DNA of 64,000 bases from Rhyacichthys aspro (Eukaryota; Chordata; Actinopteri; Gobiiformes; Rhyacichthyidae). The translations under genes were made by a program, and so were the position numbers. Positions 1 through 11,049 of the stretch are shown piece after piece. Within the stretch, counting starts at the first letter, position 1. The number at the start of each line of letters is the position of its first letter. The DNA is taken from contig CM072153.1 in the NCBI GenBank assembly GCA_036850595.1, forward strand, positions 18,060,169 through 18,124,168, read 5' to 3'. Below the pieces are notes generated by a model. That model was given only the letters and a program-made list of their open reading frames with translations, had not been told where the DNA came from and made no database searches.

Positions 1-591
1 AGAAAACTAGTGAACAGGTGTAAACAGGAAGTTGGTTGACAGATACATTCACCTCCACATTGTTACAGTGAGACAGGGATGTGCTAAAAGTACTAAGGAT
101 GCTACAATTTGTGCTAAAATTTTCGATTGTGTTGCATTTTAAATGAAAATTGCAAATAATACCGCTAAATGAGATACACGTATACATTGATATATATAAT
201 CAATCAAATGATTACAACTTCACTTTTATGTTTCTCTTTTCTGTTACACATAAGGAAAAATTGTTACATCTATAATAATACTGTTTGTCAATTTCTCAAT
301 TGACGTAGTCTTGTAGTCATCTCTTGTCTATTATTATTGGTCCTCCTCACGCAAAATAATCAAATACATACAATTACTACTGACGTATATCACAGAATCA
401 CATTATTCCTATAAATATCAAGCTGAAATAAATAGTATAATCATTTACTTGCATGCATATTTTTAGCTGCTAAAAATTGCCATTACCTATCACCAGTAAA
501 CAATACCATTCATTTTAAAATATATGAATTTATTACCTGTTTTGTGCTGCTGCATTTTGACATTAGCTCTTAAAAGATATATTTGTTGCAG

Positions 592-756
592 GCCTTGCTG
601 TCGTCTGTGATTTCCTTGTTTGTTTACTTGAGAGTAGGTCAAGGTTGGGCTCAAGCCAAATTCAGTGACCTCGTGTTGTCCCCATGGATCGGTCTTTGTT
701 GTTTTGGTTGCTCAGTGGTGTCCAGTTCAGTGAAACGAGAGACGGAAGAGCAGTGA
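592..756 (+). other. Possible 3' terminal exon (weak)
   Basis: A frame open for 54 codons follows an acceptor-like TTGTTGCAG ending at 591 and stops at TGA 754-756. Its first residues are hydrophobic (ALLSSVISLFVYLRV, like a membrane segment), a second Cys/Val-rich stretch follows, and the end is charged (KRETEEQ). I do not recognise the protein. The frame is closed just upstream by TAA at 571-573, so an exon here would have to be entered by splicing. An open frame of about 60 codons is common by chance in this window, so this is only a candidate; similarity to a fish protein or RNA reads joined at 591 would be needed. Confidence 0.13.
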
Positions 757-1194
757 GCGCATCATTCAGACGTCCACCGGGAACGACCTGCAGGCTCCTC
801 CTGGGCATTCGTTATCTTGTCTCAGCTTCATTGTCTTACAGCATCAGTACAACCCACTTCCAAAGAACTGGACGCAGCTTCTTTTATGATGTTGTGTGTA
901 ACAGTGTGTATCCAGTCACATGAATGCTCAGTTGTTTCAGTGTGTCACTTCAAAAGTAAAAGGAATATAGTCAATTGTATGATTCAATGTATAAAATATC
1001 TTAATGATCAATACATCTTGTCTTATTTTTCTAAATTTATCTTTTAATTCAATTTGTTGATAAAATTGTCAAAATCATGATGGTTAACGTCAACCCAGTC
1101 GCCAGCATTACTCTGGAATATCTATATTTCTCTAAAAGGCCAGGAGCAGGAAAACAACAGTAAAAATACATTTTATTTTTTTTATTTATTTTCC

Positions 1195-1378
1195 TTAGTG
1201 TTTTGACAACTGTTACTGTTTGATACTGTAATTTTTTAACGGGTGGTTGTTTAACTGTTGTTTGTCTTTGTGTATGTTTTATAATTTTTTTCCCCACTTC
1301 TTATGTAAAGCACTTTGGTCATCGTAGTGGATGTTGTAAATGTATAATGTATGCTATACAAATAAAAACAAATGGCAA
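1195..1378 (+). repeat. LINE 3' tail fragment (L2/CR1-type)
   Basis: A T-rich stretch leads into ATGTAAAGCACTTTGGTCA (from 1303) and ends in a GCTATACAAATAAA-like tail near 1355-1366. The arrangement of 'TGTAAAGCACTTTGG' followed some 50 bases later by 'TGCTATACAAATAAA' is the usual 3' end of fish L2-type LINEs and of SINEs that borrow that tail. Only the last ~180 bp is present, as expected for a 5'-truncated insertion. Family name is from general knowledge, not a database match. Confidence 0.5.
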
Positions 1379-1589
1379 TGGAAGAATCCAAAGGACCATA
1401 ACCATTACGTAAATTTGAACTCTAAAAAAGCCTATGGGAAAAAAAATGAACAATGTGTATGTGAAAAGTCATAATTATTCTGGCCTTTAAATGTGTGTCC
1501 AGTGTACAAAAAAACACTCCTATGTAATGTGTTGTGTTTGTGCTTTGTAGCCTTTTATGAAAACAGCTGGTTTAAGTGCATTTTCCCAT

Positions 1590-2640
1590 GTAACACAAGC
1601 TCACCTCACCAGATGAAATGGAGAGAAAAATAACACAGGATTGTTTAACCCTGATAACTCCGCTGGAGCGCCGACGCCGCAGCATTGGTACTTTGCTGAA
1701 TAGCTCTAAAACTACACAAAAGAACTTAATGGGGAAAATTGTGTTTTGAAGCTTACCCTTTCGGCAATCTACAGTGGGCTCGAGGCAATTATATCCTTTC
1801 GAGAAAGTTTTCAATTCAGACGTTAAGTGCGGCGTTTTTTTCCCCGGAAACTTCGTTCATTAAATCCACCATGTTAACGCAGTCATAATGTGATTATTTA
1901 TGACATTTTGTGATCAAAACGTGTAAATCATGATAGCGGACCTCCATTTTGAGGCTTGACGTAAACAATGATGACTTCTGGCCGGACTTTTGACCAATCA
2001 GATTCGCCCAATTCTTCTTCTCCTGTTGTTGTGAGGTTAGCATCCAATCAGGAGTAGCCAAATATCATATTGAGAGAAGAAAGTTCACTAACCTGAGTCC
2101 TCCAGATAGAACTGCTCCACAGAACAGTCTATTTCACAGTACCATCTGGGAAGGCTCCCGTTGAAAGCGTTTGCAAAAGGGAGGCGCCTGCTGTCAAAAA
2201 CTTGGTGTTGATTGGATGAAGCACCGACTAGTATCCGTTTAGCATGAGGTTTCTTTAACCAATCACAGCAACGATATGACATGCCACTCTTTGCGCTTCT
2301 TTCAAAGAAGAAATACTCTCTACTTCTGATAAAACTGTTTCGATAGCAGCGTCAACGCTAACGTCTTTCGGCGTAGCCATGTTGATAACAAAGAGGAGAA
2401 AAGAGCGCTTGTTGCTTTCTTCAAATTAAAAACCCGCCTCTACCTGTTAGTGCTGCAACATCATTGGACAAAAGAGTCCGGTGAGTCCACTGTTCGCGGT
2501 TCAAGCGGTTTGGTTTGCGCATACAAGATGGATTTACAAGAGTTTGGAAACTCCCAAATCTCGCAAGAATACAGCTGCAGCGCAAGGTTAAAAGTTCACT
2601 ACCAGTAAGGAAAAGAAAGTTTATGGCTAAAAGAAACATT
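1590..2640 (-). mobile_element. Decayed repeat with RecQ-helicase-like first exon
   Basis: On the minus strand this block reads as a leader, an ATG at 2380, a short relic frame (2255-2380), then a CCAAT-containing segment ending in a splice-donor-like GGACTCAG/GTTAGT near 2091-2098. The start MATPKDVSVDAAIETVLSEV followed by a LKE-x-QR motif resembles the N-terminus of the RecQ-type helicase genes found many times over in fish genomes. The helicase core (GKDV..LLPTGFGKS region) that should follow is absent, so this is an internally deleted copy. Several inverted and direct CCAAT boxes lie within it. Outer boundaries are uncertain; I found no clear terminal inverted repeats. Confidence 0.5.
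2255..2380 (-). pseudogene. RecQ-helicase-like N-terminal relic, 41 codons
   Basis: ATG at 2380-2378 (minus), stop TAA at 2257-2255. The 41-residue product begins MATPKDVSVDAAIETVLSEV, continues with an acidic/Ser segment, and has LKEAQR near residues 26-31, where complete fish RecQ-like repeats carry a comparable 'LKxEQR' just before the Walker A region. The sequence then diverges (ACHIVAVIG) and stops. No ATPase, DEAH or helicase C-terminal motif follows, so no enzyme is encoded. Most likely a broken repetitive copy, not a host RECQ gene. The assignment rests on recognition of the N-terminus only. Confidence 0.45.
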
Positions 2641-2709
2641 TACACACAACCTTTGCCCATAAAAATGTACACAAGTTTCATGCACACAGAGTGTATGGCA
2701 CGCACTTAT

Positions 2710-2728
2710 TGCGCATTTTGAATGCGCA
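2710..2728. repeat. Short perfect hairpin, 8-bp arms
   Basis: TGCGCATT, a three-base loop TTG, then AATGCGCA. A perfect 8-bp inverted repeat containing CpGs in an AT-rich setting, just right of the RecQ-like relic; it could be part of that repeat's edge. Confidence 0.35.
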
Positions 2729-2739
2729 TGTGGCACATG

Positions 2740-5700
2740 TATGTTTAATTTACTCTGATTTCAAATTTTAAAAAAAAGTTATTGATTTTTTTTTACTGAT
2801 AGCCAAGGCCTGAGAGAATAGTAATTGCAAATGGAAAAGCTTGTATATTGTTGTTCTCTGTGTTTTTTAGATCAAATTCTGTAAAATTCAATTTTCGTTT
2901 ATTTAGTTTATTATATATTCATATAACTTTTGATCCCGTCATATGACATAATTTTAGCATACATATTCTTATTGCCCAGATTGTCCTGAAAAAAAAGATG
3001 TGTATTACTTGACTGTGCTTGAAAGGGTTAAGATTATACATGCATTAATACACAGACAGACCAGGCAGGCAAAAAATATGAAAAAATGGCTTGGTTCTTT
3101 AAGGGTTAACTTAACAAATACTCATAACCATATAGTATGTTTCTAAAGATGCCATTTTTTTCCTTAAGGCTATTGGACATAGGCCTCAGTAGAAAGACAT
3201 GGAGCAAATGGATAAAGTCACTAGGGAATGGGGAGAAGTGGAAATCATGAGTGACTAGACACAGTTACAGGGACTGACATTAGCGAGATATGTCTATGTT
3301 CAAAGACAGGTAAGACTTGTAAGACCTGTAGTTTAAGCCCGTTCTCATGGACACAAAAAAGAGTAACAGCAAACATACAACAACATCTGTAATGAAAGTA
3401 GACGGTGTGTCAGGATGCAGCAGCGAAGCTCATACGACTGTTTTACTCATTTGTGCAGCATCTCTCTCGTTCTGTTTATGTGCACATGTGTTTACAGCAC
3501 TTCACAATTTATCGGACTGGCTGTCCACATCTATTGTTATCTACAATTTCCTCACTGAATCCTGACCACCTTCAAGCTACTGCTGTCACTCGATATTCAG
3601 CCTCCTTTTTTTTACACATTCTTAATACAATTCTGACCTGCTATGAAAGAAAATATCACCACAGTTTTTCTAATCCCAACAAAGAGAATTTTTGCCAGTT
3701 AACCATAAACATTACAACATAATATAAGTAACAACAAGCCTTTGTTTTTGTTACAGAAAAAGCTGTCAGAATTATAAACAAGAAAGGAAACAAAGAGCAT
3801 ACAAATGGTTTGTTTGTTTAAAGACATGGTTGATTTAAATATATTTTTAATTATGTGGAAAGCCAAACATAGAATTTAACTGAAGGAGTGCACAACATCT
3901 TTAGTATAATATCTGAGAAAGATGATAAGACAGAGAAGAGAAGGCAGTATAGTTTTACTCTTTTGCACGCACCACGTCAAAACAGATATATCTCTCTGTT
4001 CATGGAGTGAAGGTATTCTCTGGACTCTAATTTTAAATGTTGCACAAGTATTACTAAGTTTAAGAAAATGTACAAAAATAAAATAATGTTATGTTATGAG
4101 ACAGAGTTAGGTTTGTATATATGTAAGACAGGAGAATATATGAGGTTGTGCAAACCTTTGGTGAAAGGGGAGGGGTATATGCTCATGACTGGTTGATTAT
4201 TATTGTTTTCAGATGATGTGGCTAAAAAAGGGACAGGTCATATAAGACTGATCTTCCTGTTACTTTTTGGTTTGTTATGATTGGGATGATGTCTGTTTTG
4301 GGTTTTTTTTATTGCTTTTGTTTATTAAAAAAAAATTCTGAAATAGCAGAAACAAAATAAATAAATTGCAAATAATTGTTGCTTGTCTCCGGCAGTTCAT
4401 TGTCTTCATTTACCAGAAGGCTTCACGAGGGCTGCATGTGTGCAGGCAAAGAGATTGATGTCTGACAGTTTGACGGTGCCATGGAAAAACGGAACACCCC
4501 TGCGGTTTTCCACTTAATCTACTAAAATGCTAATGCATGACGGATCAATACCACAGTATATTTACCTCAGCCCTTTTTGCTGATATTGCAATTGCTTGAA
4601 ACATCGAGGGCTCGCTAAGACTGTGTTTTTCCCACCGAGGGGATCGAAAGCTGCAATAGCGAGATAAAGAGCGTGCCGGAGCTTACCCAGACACTGCCTC
4701 ATACATCCGCACGCCACAACCTCCGAGTGACCCATGAACCATAATGTAGTAGAGATGTCAGCGGGTGGACGCCTGCACAAAAGCTGCTCCTGGGCTTTTC
4801 TTTGACGGAGCAAAAAGAAAACAGTTTTGACACCATTCACTTCAGCGCTCTTACGTTTTCTTCCTCATCCGTAATGGTGTGTTGGAACATGGCGCGGGTT
4901 GAAATGCATTCAAGCGGTGGACAGTGGGGTGAATCAAAGAGCTGTGAGTGAGTTGTCTGTGATGGAAGTCTGTAAGTGCGACACAATGACACAGTAACAC
5001 GTACGTTAAATGGAGCTATAGACACTCAACTTTGCATGAGCTTTTATTTTGAGGGGCATGTGGAAATTCAGATAAAAAAATGTGCAGTAAACTTTAAATA
5101 AAATACTTGGGATCCAATGGCTGTTGGAATGTGTTATTAACTATAAATATTGAAGTAACCATTTTGTCTTCAGTGATATACTCAAGTAAAACAAAATGTA
5201 ATTCAGAAAATCTTATGCAATCAATAAGTAAGATTTATTTTAAACTTTATTCAAGTATTCATGAGTCAGCTTTGCTCATTAATAAAGAGCAGTGTCTGAA
5301 GCGTTTCTTGTGTTTGACCATGTCTCAATTTGTTTCAGAACTGCTTCTCCTCAGCCGTAAAGAGACAGGTCTACATTCATCACAGTTGCCACTTTTCTGT
5401 CAATTAAGGCAAAAATGATCTAAATTATGTGAAGCATGAATTTGAATCTTATTTAATATTCTCTCCATCAAACGTCTAAATCTAAGCGTAAGCATGAGGA
5501 AAGTATTGCTGCTGTTCCTGAAAGAGCCACAGTTGCACATGGATGAGGTCAAATTACTTTTAAGAATTGTTTTGATGTTTTATGACTCATGCTGTACAAA
5601 TACCAAGCACAAGCTTTCTGAGAAATGTTCGCCTTCTGAACATTCTAACTAATTACATTCAAGACAATACTAGGAATAATGAGCACCCACCTCCGACAGC

Positions 5701-5870
5701 TCTTTTCTTTGCACAGAACAATATGAAAGTGAATCAAACTATTAGTAATACTATATTTCTCATCCTGACCCTGGGTGCACAAGGAAGAATTTTTTTTTTT
5801 TTATTTGCAATGGACATAGCACTGTTAATGCAAAGATAACAATTTAAATGTATGTTTATTTACGAGGCTA
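2740..5870. other. No recognisable gene
   Basis: AT-rich sequence with short open frames only. A slightly CpG-richer patch at about 4570-4990 contains a minus-strand frame ending at a donor-like GTAAGC (near 4688); I do not recognise its product. The rest shows runs of T/A and no repeat I can name. Confidence 0.5.
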
Positions 5871-5879
5871 AGACTTTGA

Positions 5880-6008
5880 GACGGACATTCAAATCCTAGG
5901 GATCACCTCTGAATGTGTCTTTTTGGAGAGTGTAAGGGAGCCGCCGGGAATGGGCTGTGATCCCATAAGCTTCTTGCTCTGAGGCAGGTGTTTTAACCAT
6001 TCTGTTTA
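5880..6008 (-). repeat. Degenerate tRNA-derived SINE fragment
   Basis: Read on the minus strand: GGTTAAAACACCTGCCTCAGA followed by 'GCAAGAAG..', the order seen in the head of fish mermaid-type SINEs ('GGTTAGCAC..GCCTCACAGCAAGAAGGTC'). The B box is poorly kept and the body has diverged. A weaker match than the copy at 10.9 kb. Confidence 0.33.
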
Positions 6009-6202
6009 TAATATTTCTTAAAGCTGCAGTAACTGAAAACTCCTTGCCTCCCAGTCCCCCACAAAAACAATAACAACAACCTACATGCTTTTATTTTATT
6101 AATAATTGTAAAAAAAGACCATGTGATCCACTTTATCCCTCTTTTCACAGCAATAACACAGACTAAGCAGAATGCTCACTGTTTCTGTCGGATTTTCTGC
6201 TG

Positions 6203-6299
6203 CCATTGGATTCAATGTTGTAAAATTGTGTAGACCAACAGCCAATGGGAGCGTCCCTTATTTGTATAAAGCAGTCTTCGTCTATTCAAACGTGATTGG
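6203..6299. promoter_or_regulatory. Cluster of three CCAAT boxes with TATA-like motif
   Basis: CCATTGG at 6203-6209, CCAAT at 6242-6246 and ATTGG at 6295-6299, with TATAAA at 6265-6270 between the last two. An AATAAA lies at 6345. This resembles a small promoter or the promoter of a decayed repeat, but no transcript or gene starts here that I can recognise. Confidence 0.2.
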
Positions 6300-6399
6300 C
6301 TAAAGCTTGCCATTATGTACTTTCTTTGTTTTAAATCCCTGTTAATAAAGCCTGGACGATGTCCCAGACTTCTGTCTTGATTTTCCAAAAGTCACATAC

Positions 6400-8015
6400 T
6401 GAATTTGAATCTATTTGTCTACAACTATCTCTGTTCTTCTCTTATTAAACTGTCAACAAGATAACTCCTTTTGTTTTGATTCACTTTATTCTGCTTCAAA
6501 AATCAAATGTGTGTTCTTAAAGAGAAAATAACCTTTAAACCAAAGCTAATGATGCCAAAAATTGTTGCCTATCAAAGATTTAACACATTAATAAGCAGAA
6601 AATCTATACTCATTTTCCTGTGCAATCAAGGAAATTGAAGTCTGAAATGGTGGGTAGATTTTCTTAGTGTTTTGGCTTCTGTTGTTTATAAAATTGTAGT
6701 TTTAGGGGAACTGCTTTTTAAAACAGATGGAGCTTGATGTAGTTTGTGGCCAATGACCCACACGGAAATCTATCGACTTCAGCAGTGCTATTGGAAAGAT
6801 GTCAGGCTCGACAGAAACAGTTTTGGAGAAGTGTCCCCCGGAGGCTGCAGCGGTGGCTTCATTAAAACTTATCATTTATGTGTTGGGCTTCTGTGCACTC
6901 TCCGTGGAAGCCATAACTAGGGTGAGTCCAAGAACACGGCGGCTGTGTCCCAAGGGTGTACACAGCTCTCAGCTCCTAGACAGCTGCACACGAGCACAAG
7001 ACAGACAGGACATATGGCCTCATGGAGTTTTAGAGTCACAAACCATAAATGTGCACTTTATGGTTGTATTTTCTATTTTTATAAAAACAGAAAGTGTACT
7101 CCAGTCAAGTTTAGTTCATTGTAGTTGATCTCAAGTGGGCCAGACTAGTAAAATTGGCATAATAACCTATAAATTACAACAACTCACATTTTTTCCCCTT
7201 TGTTGTAGTTCAGGGAAGTAGAATTGCATTAAAATTATCAAAAAAAGGCTTATGTTGGCAAAAGGCTGTCACTTCTCAGGCACATGATTTTTGCAGACTT
7301 CAGCTTGTATGTGTTCACAACCTCACCCTCACAATATGACTTTGACGCTAATGCTATTTTGCTGGCAATAAAATAGCTAACTTTCACTGACCTCTCAGCT
7401 ACATGTTTCCTCAGATGCGATAACAATTCATTTATTTTCTCTCTTCTCAGTTGTCCCTGCAGCTGTTGTAGTTTTCACCAGGATGAGTGTCATAGTGGCG
7501 CTGAATATTATATTCTTTAAGCACTGAAACTTGCTGCATACACTCTCAACAAAGGTTTCCCATTCTCCTCAGTGAATAAAAAGGAAGTGGTCCATTTTTC
7601 TTGGAAAACGATCTGTGTCCACTTTTGCAGAAGAGCTAACTTTAGTTTAAAAACAGAACTGCTGCACTGTAGTATAGATGATCAGAAATGATAAACCAAA
7701 CCATATTCAAATACCACACAGCTATGCTTTCAATAGTGTATGCATGCTTCAAATGTAAAAACAAAGGGAGATGTACAGTTGCAGTCTGCTGTGTTGTCAC
7801 CAGATCCCACCAACCTCAGTCAAAATGGGTCCAATAGATAATGCCTAACTCATATTCTGTTAAATCTGCTGAACTGCTTACCATCATTTTGATTGATTAT
7901 TAAGTCAATATGATGCCATATTGCAGAGGAGTAAGGCCACATCAACATAACATCCACTTTATGACAGCCCTATTTTCAGTCTATAATTAAGTCTTTAAAT
8001 TTTTATTTTGTATTA
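6400..8015. other. No recognisable gene
   Basis: Single-copy-looking AT-rich sequence. The 109-codon frame at 6799-7128 has a composition like back-translated noncoding DNA and no domain signature; I do not call it. Confidence 0.5.
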
Positions 8016-8019
8016 ACTT

Positions 8020-8140
8020 ATGGGTGGGTAGTAACCAGTGACATTTATATTGAGAAGAGTGGTGCTGTAGACTTTACTTAGTAGAGTACATTTTTACTTA
8101 TTTGGGGATACCTCTTTAATGTAAGTACAGTAGTTGTCAG
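8020..8140 (+). repeat. hAT-like nonautonomous repeat fragment
   Basis: Contains GGGTGGGTAGTAACCAGTGA near 8021-8040 and then ACTTTACTTAGTAGAGTACA with 'TTTTTACTTATTTGGGG'. This pattern of 'GTAGTAAC.AGT.ACATTTA' followed by 'AGTACATTTTTACTT' is typical of a very common fish hAT-derived repeat. Heavily decayed; ends not definable. Confidence 0.38.
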
Positions 8141-8334
8141 AATAATAGAGCTCTAACACCAGAGCTTTTTCATCCACTTGCTCCTATTACTGTTCCATAT
8201 ACAGCCAACAGTGCTGTGTAGTGTGCATTGTGTATTGTTACTCCTCCAGTTCCTTTTGTAGCCCAGTTTACAAATATCCTAAGACCTGCCGAGCATAACA
8301 GTGTCCACAGCTTCTTCTGTAATGATTTTAATCA

Positions 8335-8425
8335 AGAGCTCATTATGTCCCGCGCACAAAGACCGCCGCTCAATCGCATCAATTGATTAATTAAGTGCCA
8401 AGGGCATTTGGGAACCCATGTGACA
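8335..8425. promoter_or_regulatory. Candidate conserved noncoding element
   Basis: A CpG-containing stretch is followed by AATTGATTAATTAAG (8381-8395), overlapping homeodomain core sites, then a G-rich end. The composition stands out from both flanks and carries no repeat signature. Conservation itself cannot be seen from one sequence. Confidence 0.2.
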
Positions 8426-8969
8426 ATATGATCCCTGGAGACACAATGATCGTACAAAAGCAATTGTCGTTAAATGAAATGGTTCTGTGGGGTCAGCATA
8501 ACTGCCCCTTGTACCTACTTCTATGTTTAATTAAAATCTAAATAGACTTTCCAATACAAATGATAAGTCCAAGGACAGATGTTCTTTTTTGGGCCGCTTT
8601 ACTGCACATGCTCTAGACTTAACCAAGCATGGAAAGAGGACAAGAGGAAGGGAAAGGATTTGCGTGAGCCAGCGTCATAGTGGAGCATGTAATACAAGGT
8701 AATCCTCCTCCACTTATGGTTGGGTGAGGCCAGGAATACTGAGAGGGAGCTGGTTTGATCAGACTGGAGCCGCAGTAACAGCTGGGTAAATATGGACCAC
8801 CCCTGGGTTGGCCATACGCTCTCTGTCGCTGAATAGCATTAACACAGGTGGGAGTAGTTCCACCTGCTTTGGTTTGCAAATGATGAACCTGAGACATGGC
8901 TCTCAAGCGCCTTACGTAATACAGGGCATAACATTTGTGAGTGAACAGGTGCCTGTACACAAACATAAG

Positions 8970-10890
8970 GCCTGATAAAACGTTAAAAATGATTAAACTG
9001 TCTGATAGAGCATTTGAGACTCTATTTAAATAATAAGTTATAATTTATGGCTAATAAGAGTCTCATAGTAAAGGGTCAGCTTTTTTCAGATGCACTATTT
9101 TGACTTGTCCTGAATTAATCAACATTTGACTATTAGAGATTTGTAAGTTGTTTTTTTTTACTTTTAATCCATATTTGTTTTACCTCATTTTGTTTATTCT
9201 GTGTTGAATCTGAATATAACAACAATTACAGATGGAAAGTGTAATCAGTGAACCAAATCTTTATTGATAAGAATGTGGGTGAAGCCAAAATGAGGACGCT
9301 TTTATGAAAACAGGAACATAATAGAATTTGCATTCACAAAAAACATAAAAAAAACAAAAAACATTTACGTTGTATTTATATATTATATTTGGATGAATGC
9401 TATAGTTAATGAACACAGTTAATAAATCTTTTTGTGGTGTGCTTTGGTGGAAACATTATTTTTGCTCTCAGTTGCTATTGATGAACTCTATTATCATCTC
9501 ATTTAGGCGTGGGCAGGTGGACAAATCCTTTTTTCATTGAATAAGAGAAAATATTTTTCTGCTATTTTACGCGCTGACATGATCAGCTATTTATTAATAC
9601 ACAAATAAGATTTATTCACAGGGAACATGTAAACAGATGTTAAATATAAATAGCATTGAAGTGGACAAGAAAAGCTTAATTTCGCCACACATCTCTGTTC
9701 TATCCACAGTTTTTGAAAAAAATGCTCCTGGCCTTAGTCAATTAATCTATTAGATATTTACATTATAAACAGTTTAGATGCATGATGGTTGCACTGTTAA
9801 AAAGAGAAAATGAGTAAACATTGGGGTTCACACTGTGGGGTTCACGACATCCTGTTGTCCTTACCCCTGCAGTGACAGGACCATTGAGATCCCTGGACCA
9901 TTGAAATCAACTAATCTAATATTTTAAAGAGGTTAAATTAAGCGATGTTTAAGTAATTGTAGTGATAAATACAAGTTTTGATGCGGAAGTCCCAGATGTT
10001 AATATGAAAATGACTAATTACATTTAAATGAGTTTTACCATGGCATTGTGAGTCACTTGTTCTTGAAAATTGCATCGCTTATTAATATAAAAACAATTTG
10101 TTGAAATTATCTTCACATTAACCTTTTGGAAAAGTCTCAGACTAATGATTGGGCTCACAATATGCTCCAAATGAGCTCAAATTATTCTCTTTTATTATCA
10201 GAAACCTGCAATTGCACACCACTAACTTTATAAAAGGGCTGAGAGGCCATAACATGTAAGATTAGAAGACCCCTCATGACCTCTAGATACAGACAACTCT
10301 TGGAAAACTTTTTGTATGTTTTGACACTTACCTCAGTCCGTAGGGGTTGGGCCGGGTTTCAGCATGGATAGCTTCCATTTACGAAGATTGCTGTGCCTGG
10401 TTCAGCGTGTGCCTACTCTGAGCCTATCTTCAGCTGACAGGTCAAATGCATCTCCATTCCCCCGTAGTGAAAACCTTGGGGTGACCTTCTCCATCCAGCT
10501 GGCCTTTTAAGAGAACATTTAATCAATACATCCATCGTGTAGAGTTTGGTTTCAGCACAAGGAAGAGATGTGCCAGTCTCCGTCTCGCTCCTCCTGCTCG
10601 CGGCATGAACTCCCAATAGTCACTCCAAACTTCACATTGATGGCCATTAATACATTCTGGGAGACTGTCTGTCAAACGACCCTCCCATGGCACATGAGTT
10701 TAAAGTTGCCACAGGGAACACACCAAAATGTCTTGACTTTTGATCTTGTGTATTGTAACTCTATGAAGGAAGAAAGGGTCTACAGTGCAGTAATAGAGAA
10801 GGGCTCGGGTCAGGTTTGAAATATCTTAAGGTTATTATTTCCATATTACCAGGAATGTCCCAGACATAGCATAGATTTTTTTAAGGATGT
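8970..10890. other. No recognisable gene or repeat
   Basis: AT-rich sequence without a frame worth calling, except that 10330-10620 is somewhat GC-richer. I see no splice-bounded coding segment and no named repeat. Confidence 0.45.
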
Positions 10891-10894
10891 CCTG

Positions 10895-11042
10895 GAGAGT
10901 ACATGCTTGGGTGGTAGAGGAAACAGGAGCACATAAAGGAAACCCACACAGGTACAGGGACAGCATGCTCCACACAGAGAAGCCCCGGAGTATGGCTCAA
11001 ACACAGGACCTTCTTACTGTGAGGCTGAGGTACTAACCATTT
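10895..11042 (-). repeat. Mermaid-type SINE fragment
   Basis: The minus strand reads 'GGTTAGTACCTCAGCCTCACAG', 'TAAGAAGGTCCTGTGTTTGAG', 'CTTCTCTGTGTGGAGCATGC', 'CTGTGTGGGTTTCC' and 'GTGCTCCTGTTTCCTC' in order. This matches, piece by piece, the widespread fish SINE with a tRNA-like head (B-box region GTGTTTGAG) and the 'TGTGTGGAGTTTGCATGTTCTCC..GTGGGTTTCCTCC' body. About 150 bp; both ends are lost. Confidence 0.65.
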
Positions 11043-11049
11043 ACTTAAT

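Noticed and set aside
4562..4840. Minus-strand frame with a donor-like GTAAGC in the middle
   Set aside because: Looked briefly exon-like, but the product is unrecognised, no acceptor or partner exon was found, and the region may be a decayed repeat.
6799..7128. 109-codon plus-strand frame
   Set aside because: No recognisable domain and the residues look like translated noncoding sequence; the frame does not coincide with splice signals.
8619..8966. Longest ATG frame in the window (115 codons, minus strand)
   Set aside because: No domain, no splice or promoter context, and the length is within what random sequence of this size yields.
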